Source: Draconibacterium sediminis (GTDB lineage: Bacteria > Bacteroidota > Bacteroidia > Bacteroidales > Prolixibacteraceae). Taken from it: a DNA stretch of 64,000 nucleotides. The notes under the pieces were generated by a model, which was not told the origin of the DNA, made no database searches, and worked only from the letters and a program-made list of their open reading frames with translations. The stretch's first letter is position 1. Each line of letters opens with the position of its first letter. Where the stretch lies: contig NZ_JRHC01000002.1 in NCBI RefSeq assembly GCF_000949475.1, positions 124,001 through 188,000 of the forward strand, given 5' to 3'. A program made the position numbers and the translations under genes. This document shows, one piece after another, positions 32,696 to 39,923 of the stretch.

Positions 32696-34699
32696 ATGCA
32701 AAACGAAGACGATGTAAGAGCCCTTGCAAAAATTATTGAGCTAATCAGGGCAGTGAGTATCCTCATTTTAATATTTCATATTTACTGGTTTTGTTATGAG
32801 ATCCTTGTTGAGTTTCATGCAGCAGTTGGCATCATCGATAAAATTCTGCTGAATTTTCAGAAATATACAGGAATCTTTTCAATGCCATTCTGGTCGAAGC
32901 TGGCAAGTTTTGTTTTGCTCGCAATTTCCTGCCTAGGAATACGAGGTGTAAAAACAGAGAAAGTGACTTGGACCAAGATTATGATATTTCTCGTTATCGG
33001 ATTAGGTTTCTATTTCTTTAATGGTTTTATACTGAAGCTTCAAACCTCGTTAATAGCAAAAAGTATTCTTTACATTTTATTGTTGTCAATTGGATATATC
33101 CTGCTTTTGAAATCGGGATTATGGATGAGTCGTTTGTTAAAAAATAACCTGATGCAGGATGTTTTTAACGACGAAAATGAGTCGTTTATGCAGGAAATGC
33201 AATTAAGGGAGAATGAATACTCTGTAAACCTCCCCACACGGTTTAAGCATAAGGGAACAGATTACGATGGCTGGATTAATGTTGTGAATCCTTTCCGGGC
33301 AAGTATTGTCTTAGGTACTCCAGGAAGCGGAAAATCTTATGCCATTGTAAATAATTACATAAGGCAGCAAATTCAGAAGGGTTTCAGCATGTATATTTAC
33401 GATTTTAAGTTTGACGACCTAAGCGTGATTGCTTACAATACACTATTGAAAAACATACACAGATACGACGTGCCTCCGAAATTTTATGTAATAAATTTTG
33501 ATGACCCGGAACGCAGTCACCGTTGTAATCCCATTGCTCCTGAATTTATGACCGATATCGCCGATGCTTATGAATCGGCTTATACGATCATGCTGAACTT
33601 GAATAAAACCTGGATTCAGAAACAAGGGGATTTCTTTGTTGAATCGCCAATTATCCTTCTGGCTGCTATTATCTGGTACCTGAAGATTTATAAAAACGGA
33701 AAATATTGCACCTTCCCTCATGCAGTGGAATTCTTAAATAAAAAGTATGCTGATATTTTTACCATTTTGACTTCATATCCAGAATTGGAAAATTACCTCT
33801 CGCCTTTTATGGATGCATGGGAAGGCGGTGCGCAAGATCAGCTGCAAGGGCAGATTGCCAGTGCCAAAATTCCATTATCAAGGATGATTTCTCCTCAACT
33901 TTATTGGGTGATGTCTGGTAACGATTTTACTTTAGACATCAATAATCCAAAAGAACCGAAGATTCTTTGTGTTGGTAACAATCCTGACCGTCAGAACATT
34001 TACTCTGCTGCACTGGGTTTATATAACTCGCGCATAGTAAAACTCATCAATAAAAAGGGACAGTTAAAAAGTTCAGTGATTATTGATGAGTTACCAACTA
34101 TATATTTCCGTGGATTGGATAATTTGATTGCAACTGCACGAAGTAATAAAGTTGCGGTTTGTTTGGGATTTCAGGACTTTTCGCAGCTAAACCGGGATTA
34201 TGGCGACAAAGAAGCAAAGGTTGTTATGAATACCGTTGGAAATATTTTTAGCGGCCAGGTGGTTGGTGAAACTGCTAAAACCTTGTCGGAACGATTTGGG
34301 AAGGTATTGCAAAAACGCCAGTCGATGACTATTAACCGGCAGGATAAATCAACCTCCATTAACACTCAGATGGATACCTTAATTCCGGCTTCAAAAATCA
34401 GCAATCTTACACAGGGAACTTTTGTGGGTGCCGTTTCGGATAACTTTGACGAACGTATTGAGAAAAAGATTTTCCATGCAGAAATTGTAGTTGACAACGA
34501 GAAAGTGGCCAGAGAGACAAGAAATTATAAGCCTATCCCGGTTATCACAAACTTCACTGATAAGGACGGAAAAAACCAGCTTCAGCAGGAAATTAATTTC
34601 AATTATTCACGCATCAAAAGCGAAACGGCACAAATTGTTGCGGATGAATTGGAAAGAATCAAAAACGATCCGGGACTGGGGCATTTGATTAAGAGTTAG
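32696..34699 (+). CDS. mobC: MobC, VirD4/TraG-type coupling protein
   Basis: 667 residues. N-terminal membrane helices (ISILILIFHIYWFCYEIL, LASFVLLAISCLGI, IMIFLVIGLGFYFFNGFIL, ILYILLLSIGYILLL; within about 15-145) precede a cytoplasmic ATPase. Walker A is LGTPGSGKSYAIVNN (about 206-220) and Walker B is SVIIDELPTIYF (about 460-471). A conserved GLDNLIATARSNKVAVCLGFQDFSQL block follows. This is the coupling protein that presents the relaxosome to the mating channel. A hairpin directly follows the stop codon. Confidence 0.9.
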   Translation: MQNEDDVRALAKIIELIRAVSILILIFHIYWFCYEILVEFHAAVGIIDKILLNFQKYTGIFSMPFWSKLASFVLLAISCLGIRGVKTEKVTWTKIMIFLVIGLGFYFFNGFILKLQTSLIAKSILYILLLSIGYILLLKSGLWMSRLLKNNLMQDVFNDENESFMQEMQLRENEYSVNLPTRFKHKGTDYDGWINVVNPFRASIVLGTPGSGKSYAIVNNYIRQQIQKGFSMYIYDFKFDDLSVIAYNTLLKNIHRYDVPPKFYVINFDDPERSHRCNPIAPEFMTDIADAYESAYTIMLNLNKTWIQKQGDFFVESPIILLAAIIWYLKIYKNGKYCTFPHAVEFLNKKYADIFTILTSYPELENYLSPFMDAWEGGAQDQLQGQIASAKIPLSRMISPQLYWVMSGNDFTLDINNPKEPKILCVGNNPDRQNIYSAALGLYNSRIVKLINKKGQLKSSVIIDELPTIYFRGLDNLIATARSNKVAVCLGFQDFSQLNRDYGDKEAKVVMNTVGNIFSGQVVGETAKTLSERFGKVLQKRQSMTINRQDKSTSINTQMDTLIPASKISNLTQGTFVGAVSDNFDERIEKKIFHAEIVVDNEKVARETRNYKPIPVITNFTDKDGKNQLQQEINFNYSRIKSETAQIVADELERIKNDPGLGHLIKS

Positions 34700-34723
34700 C
34701 TTTTTCTATATTCTATAGAAAAG
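34700..34723 (+). terminator. Hairpin after mobC
   Basis: CTTTTTCTATA, loop TTC, TATAGAAAAG form a 10-bp stem with a one-base bulge immediately after the mobC stop. It is AT-rich and lacks a long T tract, so termination is likely but weak. It is also the last sequence clearly tied to the ICE genes. Confidence 0.5.
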
Positions 34724-34767
34724 AATTCGATGATTCTGTTTGCGATGAAAGACTTTACGTGGCTTAA

Positions 34768-35955
34768 CTACCAGTCGAGCAAGCGTTTCTCCCCTTCCAA
34801 TGCTTTTATATCGGAAATTTCCTGCGACACTTCAATCACTCCTTTATAATTACCAGATTGATCTCTTACCGCAAAGTACTGTATGAGAATAAACTCTCCC
34901 TTCATTTTTATCCAGAAAGAAGCCTGGTCTTTTTCGCCCGACCTGAACGATTCCACAATTTTTTCCACCACATGCACACTTTCCGGCGGATGGCAATTTT
35001 TAACTTCGCGCCCGATGATTGCAACCGTTCGCGGGAAAATTCTTTTTGGAGGAGTAGAAAAGTATTGAACCTTGTCGTGTTCGTCAACATAAGTAATATC
35101 AACGGGGAGATGATTGAAAATCAGTTTAATTTGTTCTGCTTTTAAAATTCCGGTTCCAAGATTTATAAATCCATCAGCAACACTAACTTGTTCTTCCTCG
35201 GAAATATTTCGGGGTTGGATATATGGATAGCCAATTTCAAAGCCTAAACGATTCATCGCTTGTAATTCTTCTTCGTCAATAGTAGAATGAATCACAGGAA
35301 ACAAGATATGTTCTTCCCTGAATTTGATGGCCATCATACTAAAAAAGATATCGCCCACGCACCGATTAAATTGTTTTATTTCAATTGATCCATTTTCAAG
35401 TTGGGCGATCACAAACTTTATATTAGCTCTGATATCATCATGGATAGACCACATAATCTGCAGGCAACGGTAATCGGGCCAGGCTTTTTCAATGGCCGGA
35501 AAGAGTACGTTTTCTTTAATTGTGTAATGTTTTACAAAAACCTCCAACTGTCTGAACTTATTGAGCAACTCCGTTTGAAAAGCATCATTCTCCGGATCTT
35601 TTACAAAGGCTTTAAATACCGGTCTTATTTCATCCAACACCAGCACCATTTCCCGGTTATTTTGTTCCAACACCGCTAAAAATGAATCGGCAGGAGATTC
35701 TATTCTTGGGTAAGTTTCAATGGGAATATGAAATATATTCAAAAGTTTACTGGCAAGCTTTTTTAGGTCCTCAACCGGGTATCCTTCTTTTACCAGGCTA
35801 TCGAATAGGGCAATAAAATCACTGGGAATAACCGATGGTATAAAATCTTTATTGGTGATAACAAAGGAATGTGCATTTCCGGTATCGAGGATAAGTCTTG
35901 AAACTTCTTTTAATTTTATAAGCCTTTCCTCGTTGGTTTTTGTGAATTCCGACAT
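34768..35955 (-). CDS. DUF438-hemerythrin-PAS protein, copy 2
   Basis: 395 residues, cytoplasmic. The DUF438 region is at the start (about 15-90). A hemerythrin-like four-helix domain follows (about 90-225), with metal-ligand candidates in FVKHYTIKENVLFPAIE, WSIHDDIRANI and KFREEHILFPVIH. A PAS domain comes last (about 270-385), with FNHLPVDITYVDEHDKVQYFS and CHPPESVHVVEKIVESF. These proteins are thought to sense O2 or NO through a di-iron or haem site, but the function is not proven. It is a paralogue of the gene at 36,486-37,727 with the same domain order. It is the last gene of the seven-gene ric operon. Confidence 0.85.
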   Translation of the reverse strand: MSEFTKTNEERLIKLKEVSRLILDTGNAHSFVITNKDFIPSVIPSDFIALFDSLVKEGYPVEDLKKLASKLLNIFHIPIETYPRIESPADSFLAVLEQNNREMVLVLDEIRPVFKAFVKDPENDAFQTELLNKFRQLEVFVKHYTIKENVLFPAIEKAWPDYRCLQIMWSIHDDIRANIKFVIAQLENGSIEIKQFNRCVGDIFFSMMAIKFREEHILFPVIHSTIDEEELQAMNRLGFEIGYPYIQPRNISEEEQVSVADGFINLGTGILKAEQIKLIFNHLPVDITYVDEHDKVQYFSTPPKRIFPRTVAIIGREVKNCHPPESVHVVEKIVESFRSGEKDQASFWIKMKGEFILIQYFAVRDQSGNYKGVIEVSQEISDIKALEGEKRLLDW

Positions 35956-35963
35956 AAAACTTC

Positions 35964-36482
35964 CTATTTAACAAAAAACACCCAGTATTCTTCCTCCGAC
36001 TTCTTGTTAAGCCAGTGGCTGTAGTTCATGCTTAGTGATTTATCCAGCAACGGAGCCGGAATAAAAGGCGCTATTACTTTCAGTATTTCACTTTCTTTCA
36101 ATTTTTTAATAGCTGACATTACTTCATGAACCGGTTGTTCTCCTGCATTCAACATCTCCCGGATATCAATTGTTTCCACGATACTGCTCTCGTTGAACCA
36201 TTCCGGTTTTTTAGTTTTATAATGTACACTTTCATCGCCAACCGTATCAACATTGCTCTGGCCAACCTCACCTCTCAGTTTATTGATCAGCTCTTCCACT
36301 TTCAATCCACCAATAGTTGCTGCCTGGCTTAAAGTTGTAATTTTGGTAATGGTTCTTCGTAACACCGGATTCCGAAGCTTTTTAAAAGGAGGTGCCGCAC
36401 TAATCAGAATATCTTCAAGCTGTGGATAGGCTTCCAGCAGATCAAATATTTTCGTTTTGGGTGTGATAATCAGTTTTTCCAT
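35964..36482 (-). CDS. DUF1858 domain protein with DUF2249-like C-terminus
   Basis: 172 residues. The N-terminal half (LIITPKTKIFDLLEAYPQLEDILISAAPPFKKLRNPVLRRTI-type sequence, about 4-55) is a DUF1858 domain, which resembles the ScdA N-terminal domain found in Ric. The C-terminal half (SSIVETIDIREMLNAGEQPVHEVMSAIKKL and ILKVIAPFIPAPLL) matches the DUF2249 type, often found beside hemerythrin and denitrification genes. It is 8 nt from the downstream DUF438 gene and 3 nt from the upstream one, so clearly operonic. It may be a metal or small-ligand carrier for the neighbouring repair proteins. Confidence 0.75.
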   Translation of the reverse strand: MEKLIITPKTKIFDLLEAYPQLEDILISAAPPFKKLRNPVLRRTITKITTLSQAATIGGLKVEELINKLRGEVGQSNVDTVGDESVHYKTKKPEWFNESSIVETIDIREMLNAGEQPVHEVMSAIKKLKESEILKVIAPFIPAPLLDKSLSMNYSHWLNKKSEEEYWVFFVK

Positions 36483-36485
36483 CGC

Positions 36486-37727
36486 TTATTCTTTTTCGTC
36501 AGTATAAGATAAAATCCTTCGTTCGCCTTCCAAACTGCGGTTTTCGGAAAGGTCCTGCGAAACTTCCAGTGTTCCAAGATAGTTGCCATTTTCATCACGC
36601 AACGCGAAATATTCGATTTTAATGAATTTGCCTTTCATTTGTATCCAGAACGGTGCGTGTGAAGCTTTTCCCGACTTAAAATCTTCCAGTATCTTTTCAA
36701 CAATATGAGTACTTCCCGGGGGGTGGCACAAACGCACATCGCGGTTTATAATGGAGCGACTGCGGGCAAAAATCCGTTCTTTTCCCTGGGTAAAATATTT
36801 CACTTTGTCGTTTTTGTCAACAAAAGTCATGTCGAAGGGAACTGAGTTCAAAATTGCTTTTATTTCCTCGGCAGAAAAACTCCCTGATGGCAACTGAATA
36901 TTTCCGTCAGAAGTAATGTTACTTTCAGCTGCTTCTTCGGTAAGTCCCTCCGGCTTCCATTCAACATTTGGATCATACAGCGAAAAACCATATTCCAGTG
37001 TTTGTTTGTGAATATTCCACCAATCTTCGGTAGTAAGCACATCCATGGCCATGGGGAACAAAATCTCTTCCTCCTTTTTAATCATATCAACCAAACCCTG
37101 AACAGTGACATAAAACAACAATTCAAGCGAATCAAAAAGATCTTCCTGTTTCAGTCCGGGTGTTTTCAGAATAGTTATACAGGCTTTCAGTTGATCACGA
37201 ATTTCATCGTGTTTGCCCCACATTACTTTTGGCGGCCCGGTGATTTCATTTTTTTCGAGATAAGGAAAAACCAGATACTCTTTTCGCTGGTAATGTTTGT
37301 CAACATCCATTAACTGGTTAAACAGACTTTCCAACTTCAGCACATAGGTTTTAAATTCACCTTCGCTTACACGTGGCAGCTCATAGAGCTGCTGTTTGGC
37401 CTGTTCTGCCACTTTTCGCAGCTCAACATTCTCTTGCTGAAATACATCAACCGGATGTCCCTCAGGAATGGCTTTAGCCCCCGACAAATCAACATTTCCC
37501 TCCAGCACTGAGCCATGAACATCGCAGAGTTTTAATACTTCCTCTTCCGGCAAACCTTCCTGCATCAGTTCCTGTTCCACTTCAACTACTTCGCCGTAAG
37601 GAATATTTTTCAAAGATTCCACCAGTTCTTTCCGAACACTATCAGCCGATTCTCCCTTATGCAGTTTTAAAATCAAATGCTTTAGTTGTTCCTTTCTGTA
37701 CTTCGAATTGTTAATTAGTTCACTCAT
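36486..37727 (-). CDS. DUF438-hemerythrin-PAS protein, copy 1
   Basis: 413 residues with the same three-part design as the 34,768 gene. DUF438 covers about 10-90 (KYRKEQLKHLILKLHKGE). The hemerythrin-like domain covers about 95-240 (DKHYQRKEYLVFPYLE, WGKHDEIRDQL, KKEEEILFPMAMD). The PAS domain covers about 285-405 (LNSVPFDMTFVDKNDKVKYFT, CHPPGSTHIVEKILEDFKSG). Some hemerythrin His/Glu ligands differ between the two copies (the second-last helix reads EEEILFP here and EEHILFP in the other), so the two may bind metal differently. It begins 3 nt after the ferredoxin stop. Confidence 0.85.
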   Translation of the reverse strand: MSELINNSKYRKEQLKHLILKLHKGESADSVRKELVESLKNIPYGEVVEVEQELMQEGLPEEEVLKLCDVHGSVLEGNVDLSGAKAIPEGHPVDVFQQENVELRKVAEQAKQQLYELPRVSEGEFKTYVLKLESLFNQLMDVDKHYQRKEYLVFPYLEKNEITGPPKVMWGKHDEIRDQLKACITILKTPGLKQEDLFDSLELLFYVTVQGLVDMIKKEEEILFPMAMDVLTTEDWWNIHKQTLEYGFSLYDPNVEWKPEGLTEEAAESNITSDGNIQLPSGSFSAEEIKAILNSVPFDMTFVDKNDKVKYFTQGKERIFARSRSIINRDVRLCHPPGSTHIVEKILEDFKSGKASHAPFWIQMKGKFIKIEYFALRDENGNYLGTLEVSQDLSENRSLEGERRILSYTDEKE

Positions 37728-37730
37728 AGC

Positions 37731-37931
37731 TTATTTCTCAAATTTTATAATTTGTACGGGGCAATTCTCAGCTGCTTCTTTAATTTCCTGTTCGTATAAG
37801 GTGTAATCAAGCCCCGGCACTACAATCATTTTATCGAATACTTTAAATACCCGCGGTGCAAAAAGATGACACATTTTACAGGCAATACAGGTGTTTATGC
37901 TGTCGTCTCGCCAAACTCTTTTAATCGTCAC
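37731..37931 (-). CDS. Small single-cluster ferredoxin
   Basis: 66 residues. Four cysteines in the order CIACKMC (about 15-21) and a distant ENCPVQII (about 56-63) give a CxxCxxC...CP arrangement for one [4Fe-4S] cluster, in the Fer4_13-like small ferredoxin family. It probably donates electrons to the hemerythrin-type or Ric proteins. It overlaps the racemase-like gene by 11 nt, showing translational coupling. Confidence 0.8.
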   Translation of the reverse strand: MTIKRVWRDDSINTCIACKMCHLFAPRVFKVFDKMIVVPGLDYTLYEQEIKEAAENCPVQIIKFEK

Positions 37932-38628
37932 TTAAACATTCTTTTAGTACGGCATCTACGTGAATTTTTGTAGTATTCAGGAAAGGCATTTCCATATACG
38001 AATCTTCTGTAAACATCAGCGGGAATTCGGTGCAGCCAAGAATAACCGCTTCAATTTGCTGCTCATTCTTCATTTTCGAAAGTATTTCGAGGAAAGCATT
38101 TTTGGTATCGTCTTTAAAAATCCCCAGCTCAATTTCGTTAAAAACCTTTTGATTTATGTATTCAATCTGTTTCGGGTTGGGAACTACAATTTCAATATCG
38201 TACCCTTGAAATACCTTCCGGTAGAAATCATTTTTCATGGTGAACTGCGTACCGATCAATCCACATTTTTTTATGCCCAACGACAGTGCTTCACGGGCAC
38301 AGGCCTCAACAATGCTAATTAGCGGGATACTTACCTGTTGCTGAATCTCGGCGAATAAAAGATGGGGCGTATTTGCACTTAAAACGGAGAAATCAACACC
38401 GGCTTTTTCCAGGCTTTTTACCCGTTCAACAATGTAATTAATTGCCTTTTCTTTTTGATTATTGCCCAGGTAGCCCACAAATTTCCACATATCAACACTG
38501 TAGATTACTACTTCCGGGTAAACATTTCCTCCCGTTTTATTTTTCAAGTTAAAGAAATTGATAATCTCCTTATAGTAATCAATAGTGGCTTCAGGTCCCA
38601 GGCCCCCAATAATTCCAATTTTTTTCAT
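37921..38628 (-). CDS. Aspartate/glutamate racemase family protein
   Basis: 235 residues. IGIIGGLGPEATIDYYKEII at the start and ILGCTEFPLM (Cys199) near the end mark the Asp/Glu/hydantoin racemase family. The first catalytic position, normally Cys (or Thr in the E. coli L-Asp/Glu-specific enzyme) directly before Asn-Thr, is replaced here: residues 84-88 read Ser-Ala-Asn-Thr-Pro. One-cysteine racemases exist, so activity may be altered rather than lost. Its presence inside an NO-response operon is unusual, and its substrate is unknown. It starts 8 nt after the rrf2 stop and overlaps the ferredoxin gene. Confidence 0.8.
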   Translation of the reverse strand: MKKIGIIGGLGPEATIDYYKEIINFFNLKNKTGGNVYPEVVIYSVDMWKFVGYLGNNQKEKAINYIVERVKSLEKAGVDFSVLSANTPHLLFAEIQQQVSIPLISIVEACAREALSLGIKKCGLIGTQFTMKNDFYRKVFQGYDIEIVVPNPKQIEYINQKVFNEIELGIFKDDTKNAFLEILSKMKNEQQIEAVILGCTEFPLMFTEDSYMEMPFLNTTKIHVDAVLKECLSDD

Positions 38629-38636
38629 TCTTCCTG

Positions 38637-39083
38637 TTATTCTTTTTCAATTGAACGGTTTAAAACGGCTTCTCCCTTTCGTATTTTTTCCGATAGCGAC
38701 TGAATAGTTTCTTCCTGAACAATCTCGAAAAATTTATCGCGCACTTCTTTATATTGTTCGTGTAACGGACACGGATTATCATTGTTACATGATTTTAGTC
38801 CGAAAACACATCGATGAAAACAGGCATCCCCTTCCATTACATGAATCACCTGGTATAGCGTCAATTCCTTTTGTTCACCGTTAAAAAAGAATCCACCGCC
38901 ACGGCCTTTTGCCGAATCAAGTAATCGATGGCGGGTAAGCATTTGCAAGATCTTTGCTGAAAACGCAGAAGGTGCCTCTATTTCTTTTGCAATCTCTATA
39001 ACCCCCGGTCGTTTTCCCTCCCAGTTTCGGAGCTGAACGAAAACCAATGCGCGTATCGCATATTCTGTACTTTTAGCCAACAT
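38637..39083 (-). CDS. Rrf2-family Fe-S transcriptional regulator
   Basis: 148 residues. A winged helix-turn-helix (STEYAIRALVFVQL, AKEIEAPSAFSAKILQML) is followed by a cysteine cluster at C88, C92, C99 and C105 (ACFHRC, KSCNNDNPC). The spacing resembles the [Fe-S] ligands of NsrR and IscR, and the neighbouring ric and norB genes make an NO-sensing NsrR-like role likely. It lies 4 nt after the ric stop. A candidate operator is the inverted repeat at 39,856-39,875. Confidence 0.85.
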   Translation of the reverse strand: MLAKSTEYAIRALVFVQLRNWEGKRPGVIEIAKEIEAPSAFSAKILQMLTRHRLLDSAKGRGGGFFFNGEQKELTLYQVIHVMEGDACFHRCVFGLKSCNNDNPCPLHEQYKEVRDKFFEIVQEETIQSLSEKIRKGEAVLNRSIEKE

Positions 39084-39087
39084 AAGC

Positions 39088-39816
39088 TTAGTTTTTCGAA
39101 ATTATTTCTTTCTCCAAAGCTAATGCTTTCAAAAATAGAATGTTGTTTTCTAAATGAATATGTCGGTGTAAATCCTGCTCAAAATCGTTTAATGTTTGAT
39201 AGGTAATACGATAAGTATTGCACCCATCGGGCGGACAGGTATAGTTTGATGTTAATGCGGCTATTTCAAAAAAGCGCTCGCCTTCGGCCTGGTGTTCATC
39301 TAACATGGTTTGAATAGGTGCATCAATTCCTCCTAATTCAGACGTGGCCGGATTACCTTCGTTTTTCGATTCTACCAATTTGCGGATATAAGGAAACAAA
39401 ACCAACTCTTCTTTTTTCATGTGCGTAGTGAGGTTACCGGCAGCCGTTTCAAATAATTCGCGCACCTTATAAAGCTCCGGATGATTTTCGCCATGAACAT
39501 TACAAAGCTTATTGAGTTTCTCCTGCAGAAAAGGAATATTATCGTTGACATAGGAATGATGCCTTTTTTCAATATAATCACACAGCTCATTCAGTTCCAT
39601 CGAATCAATATATTTTGAATCCGGATCGTTTGCCTGCACTACTGTTTCCAATTCCGGCAACAAAGTAGCAATATCTACATTTGCTTTTTCACAGGCTTTT
39701 TCAAGACTTATACCACCTCCACAACAAAAATCGATGTGGTTTCGGTCAAATACCTGAGCGGTTTTATAATTCTCTTTTACAATCTCTCCTACTGTTAAAT
39801 TTTTTCTGATTTCCAT
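39088..39816 (-). CDS. ric: Ric/ScdA iron-sulfur cluster repair di-iron protein
   Basis: 242 residues from ATG 39,816 (MEIRKNLTVGEIV); an upstream in-frame extension would lack homology. The ScdA_N domain (NHIDFCCGGGISLEKAC, about 26-43) carries the conserved Cys-Cys pair. The hemerythrin-like half has HSYVNDNIPFLQEKL, HGENHPEL, HMKKEELVLFPYI, DEHQAEGERFFEI and HLENNILF, giving the His/Glu ligands of a di-iron centre. Ric (YtfE, ScdA) restores NO- or oxidant-damaged Fe-S clusters. It leads a seven-gene operon and diverges from norB. Confidence 0.9.
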   Translation of the reverse strand: MEIRKNLTVGEIVKENYKTAQVFDRNHIDFCCGGGISLEKACEKANVDIATLLPELETVVQANDPDSKYIDSMELNELCDYIEKRHHSYVNDNIPFLQEKLNKLCNVHGENHPELYKVRELFETAAGNLTTHMKKEELVLFPYIRKLVESKNEGNPATSELGGIDAPIQTMLDEHQAEGERFFEIAALTSNYTCPPDGCNTYRITYQTLNDFEQDLHRHIHLENNILFLKALALEKEIISKN

Positions 39817-39834
39817 AGCTATTATATTTTTTGA

Positions 39835-39842
39835 CAAATATA
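39835..39842 (-). promoter_or_regulatory. Promoter -7 element for the ric operon
   Basis: On the minus strand this reads TATATTTG, a match to the Bacteroidota TAnnTTTG -7 box, 19-26 nt upstream of the ric ATG. That fits a short leader. Confidence 0.6.
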
Positions 39843-39855
39843 GAAACATTTTATC

Positions 39856-39875
39856 AAGGGACTACAGGGTCCTTT
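39856..39875. promoter_or_regulatory. Candidate Rrf2 operator between ric and norB
   Basis: AAGGGAC (39,856-39,862), spacer TACAGG, GTCCTTT (39,869-39,875): an inverted repeat with 6 of 7 positions paired. It lies between the two divergent -7 boxes, so one bound protein could control both directions. Confidence 0.45.
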
Positions 39876-39888
39876 TATGATTTTATTA

Positions 39889-39896
39889 TACATTTG
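39889..39896 (+). promoter_or_regulatory. Promoter -7 element for norB
   Basis: TACATTTG matches TAnnTTTG. It lies 27 nt before the norB ATG at 39,924. Confidence 0.6.
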
Positions 39897-39923
39897 CAGT
39901 ACTAAACTTTAAAATCATTATTT

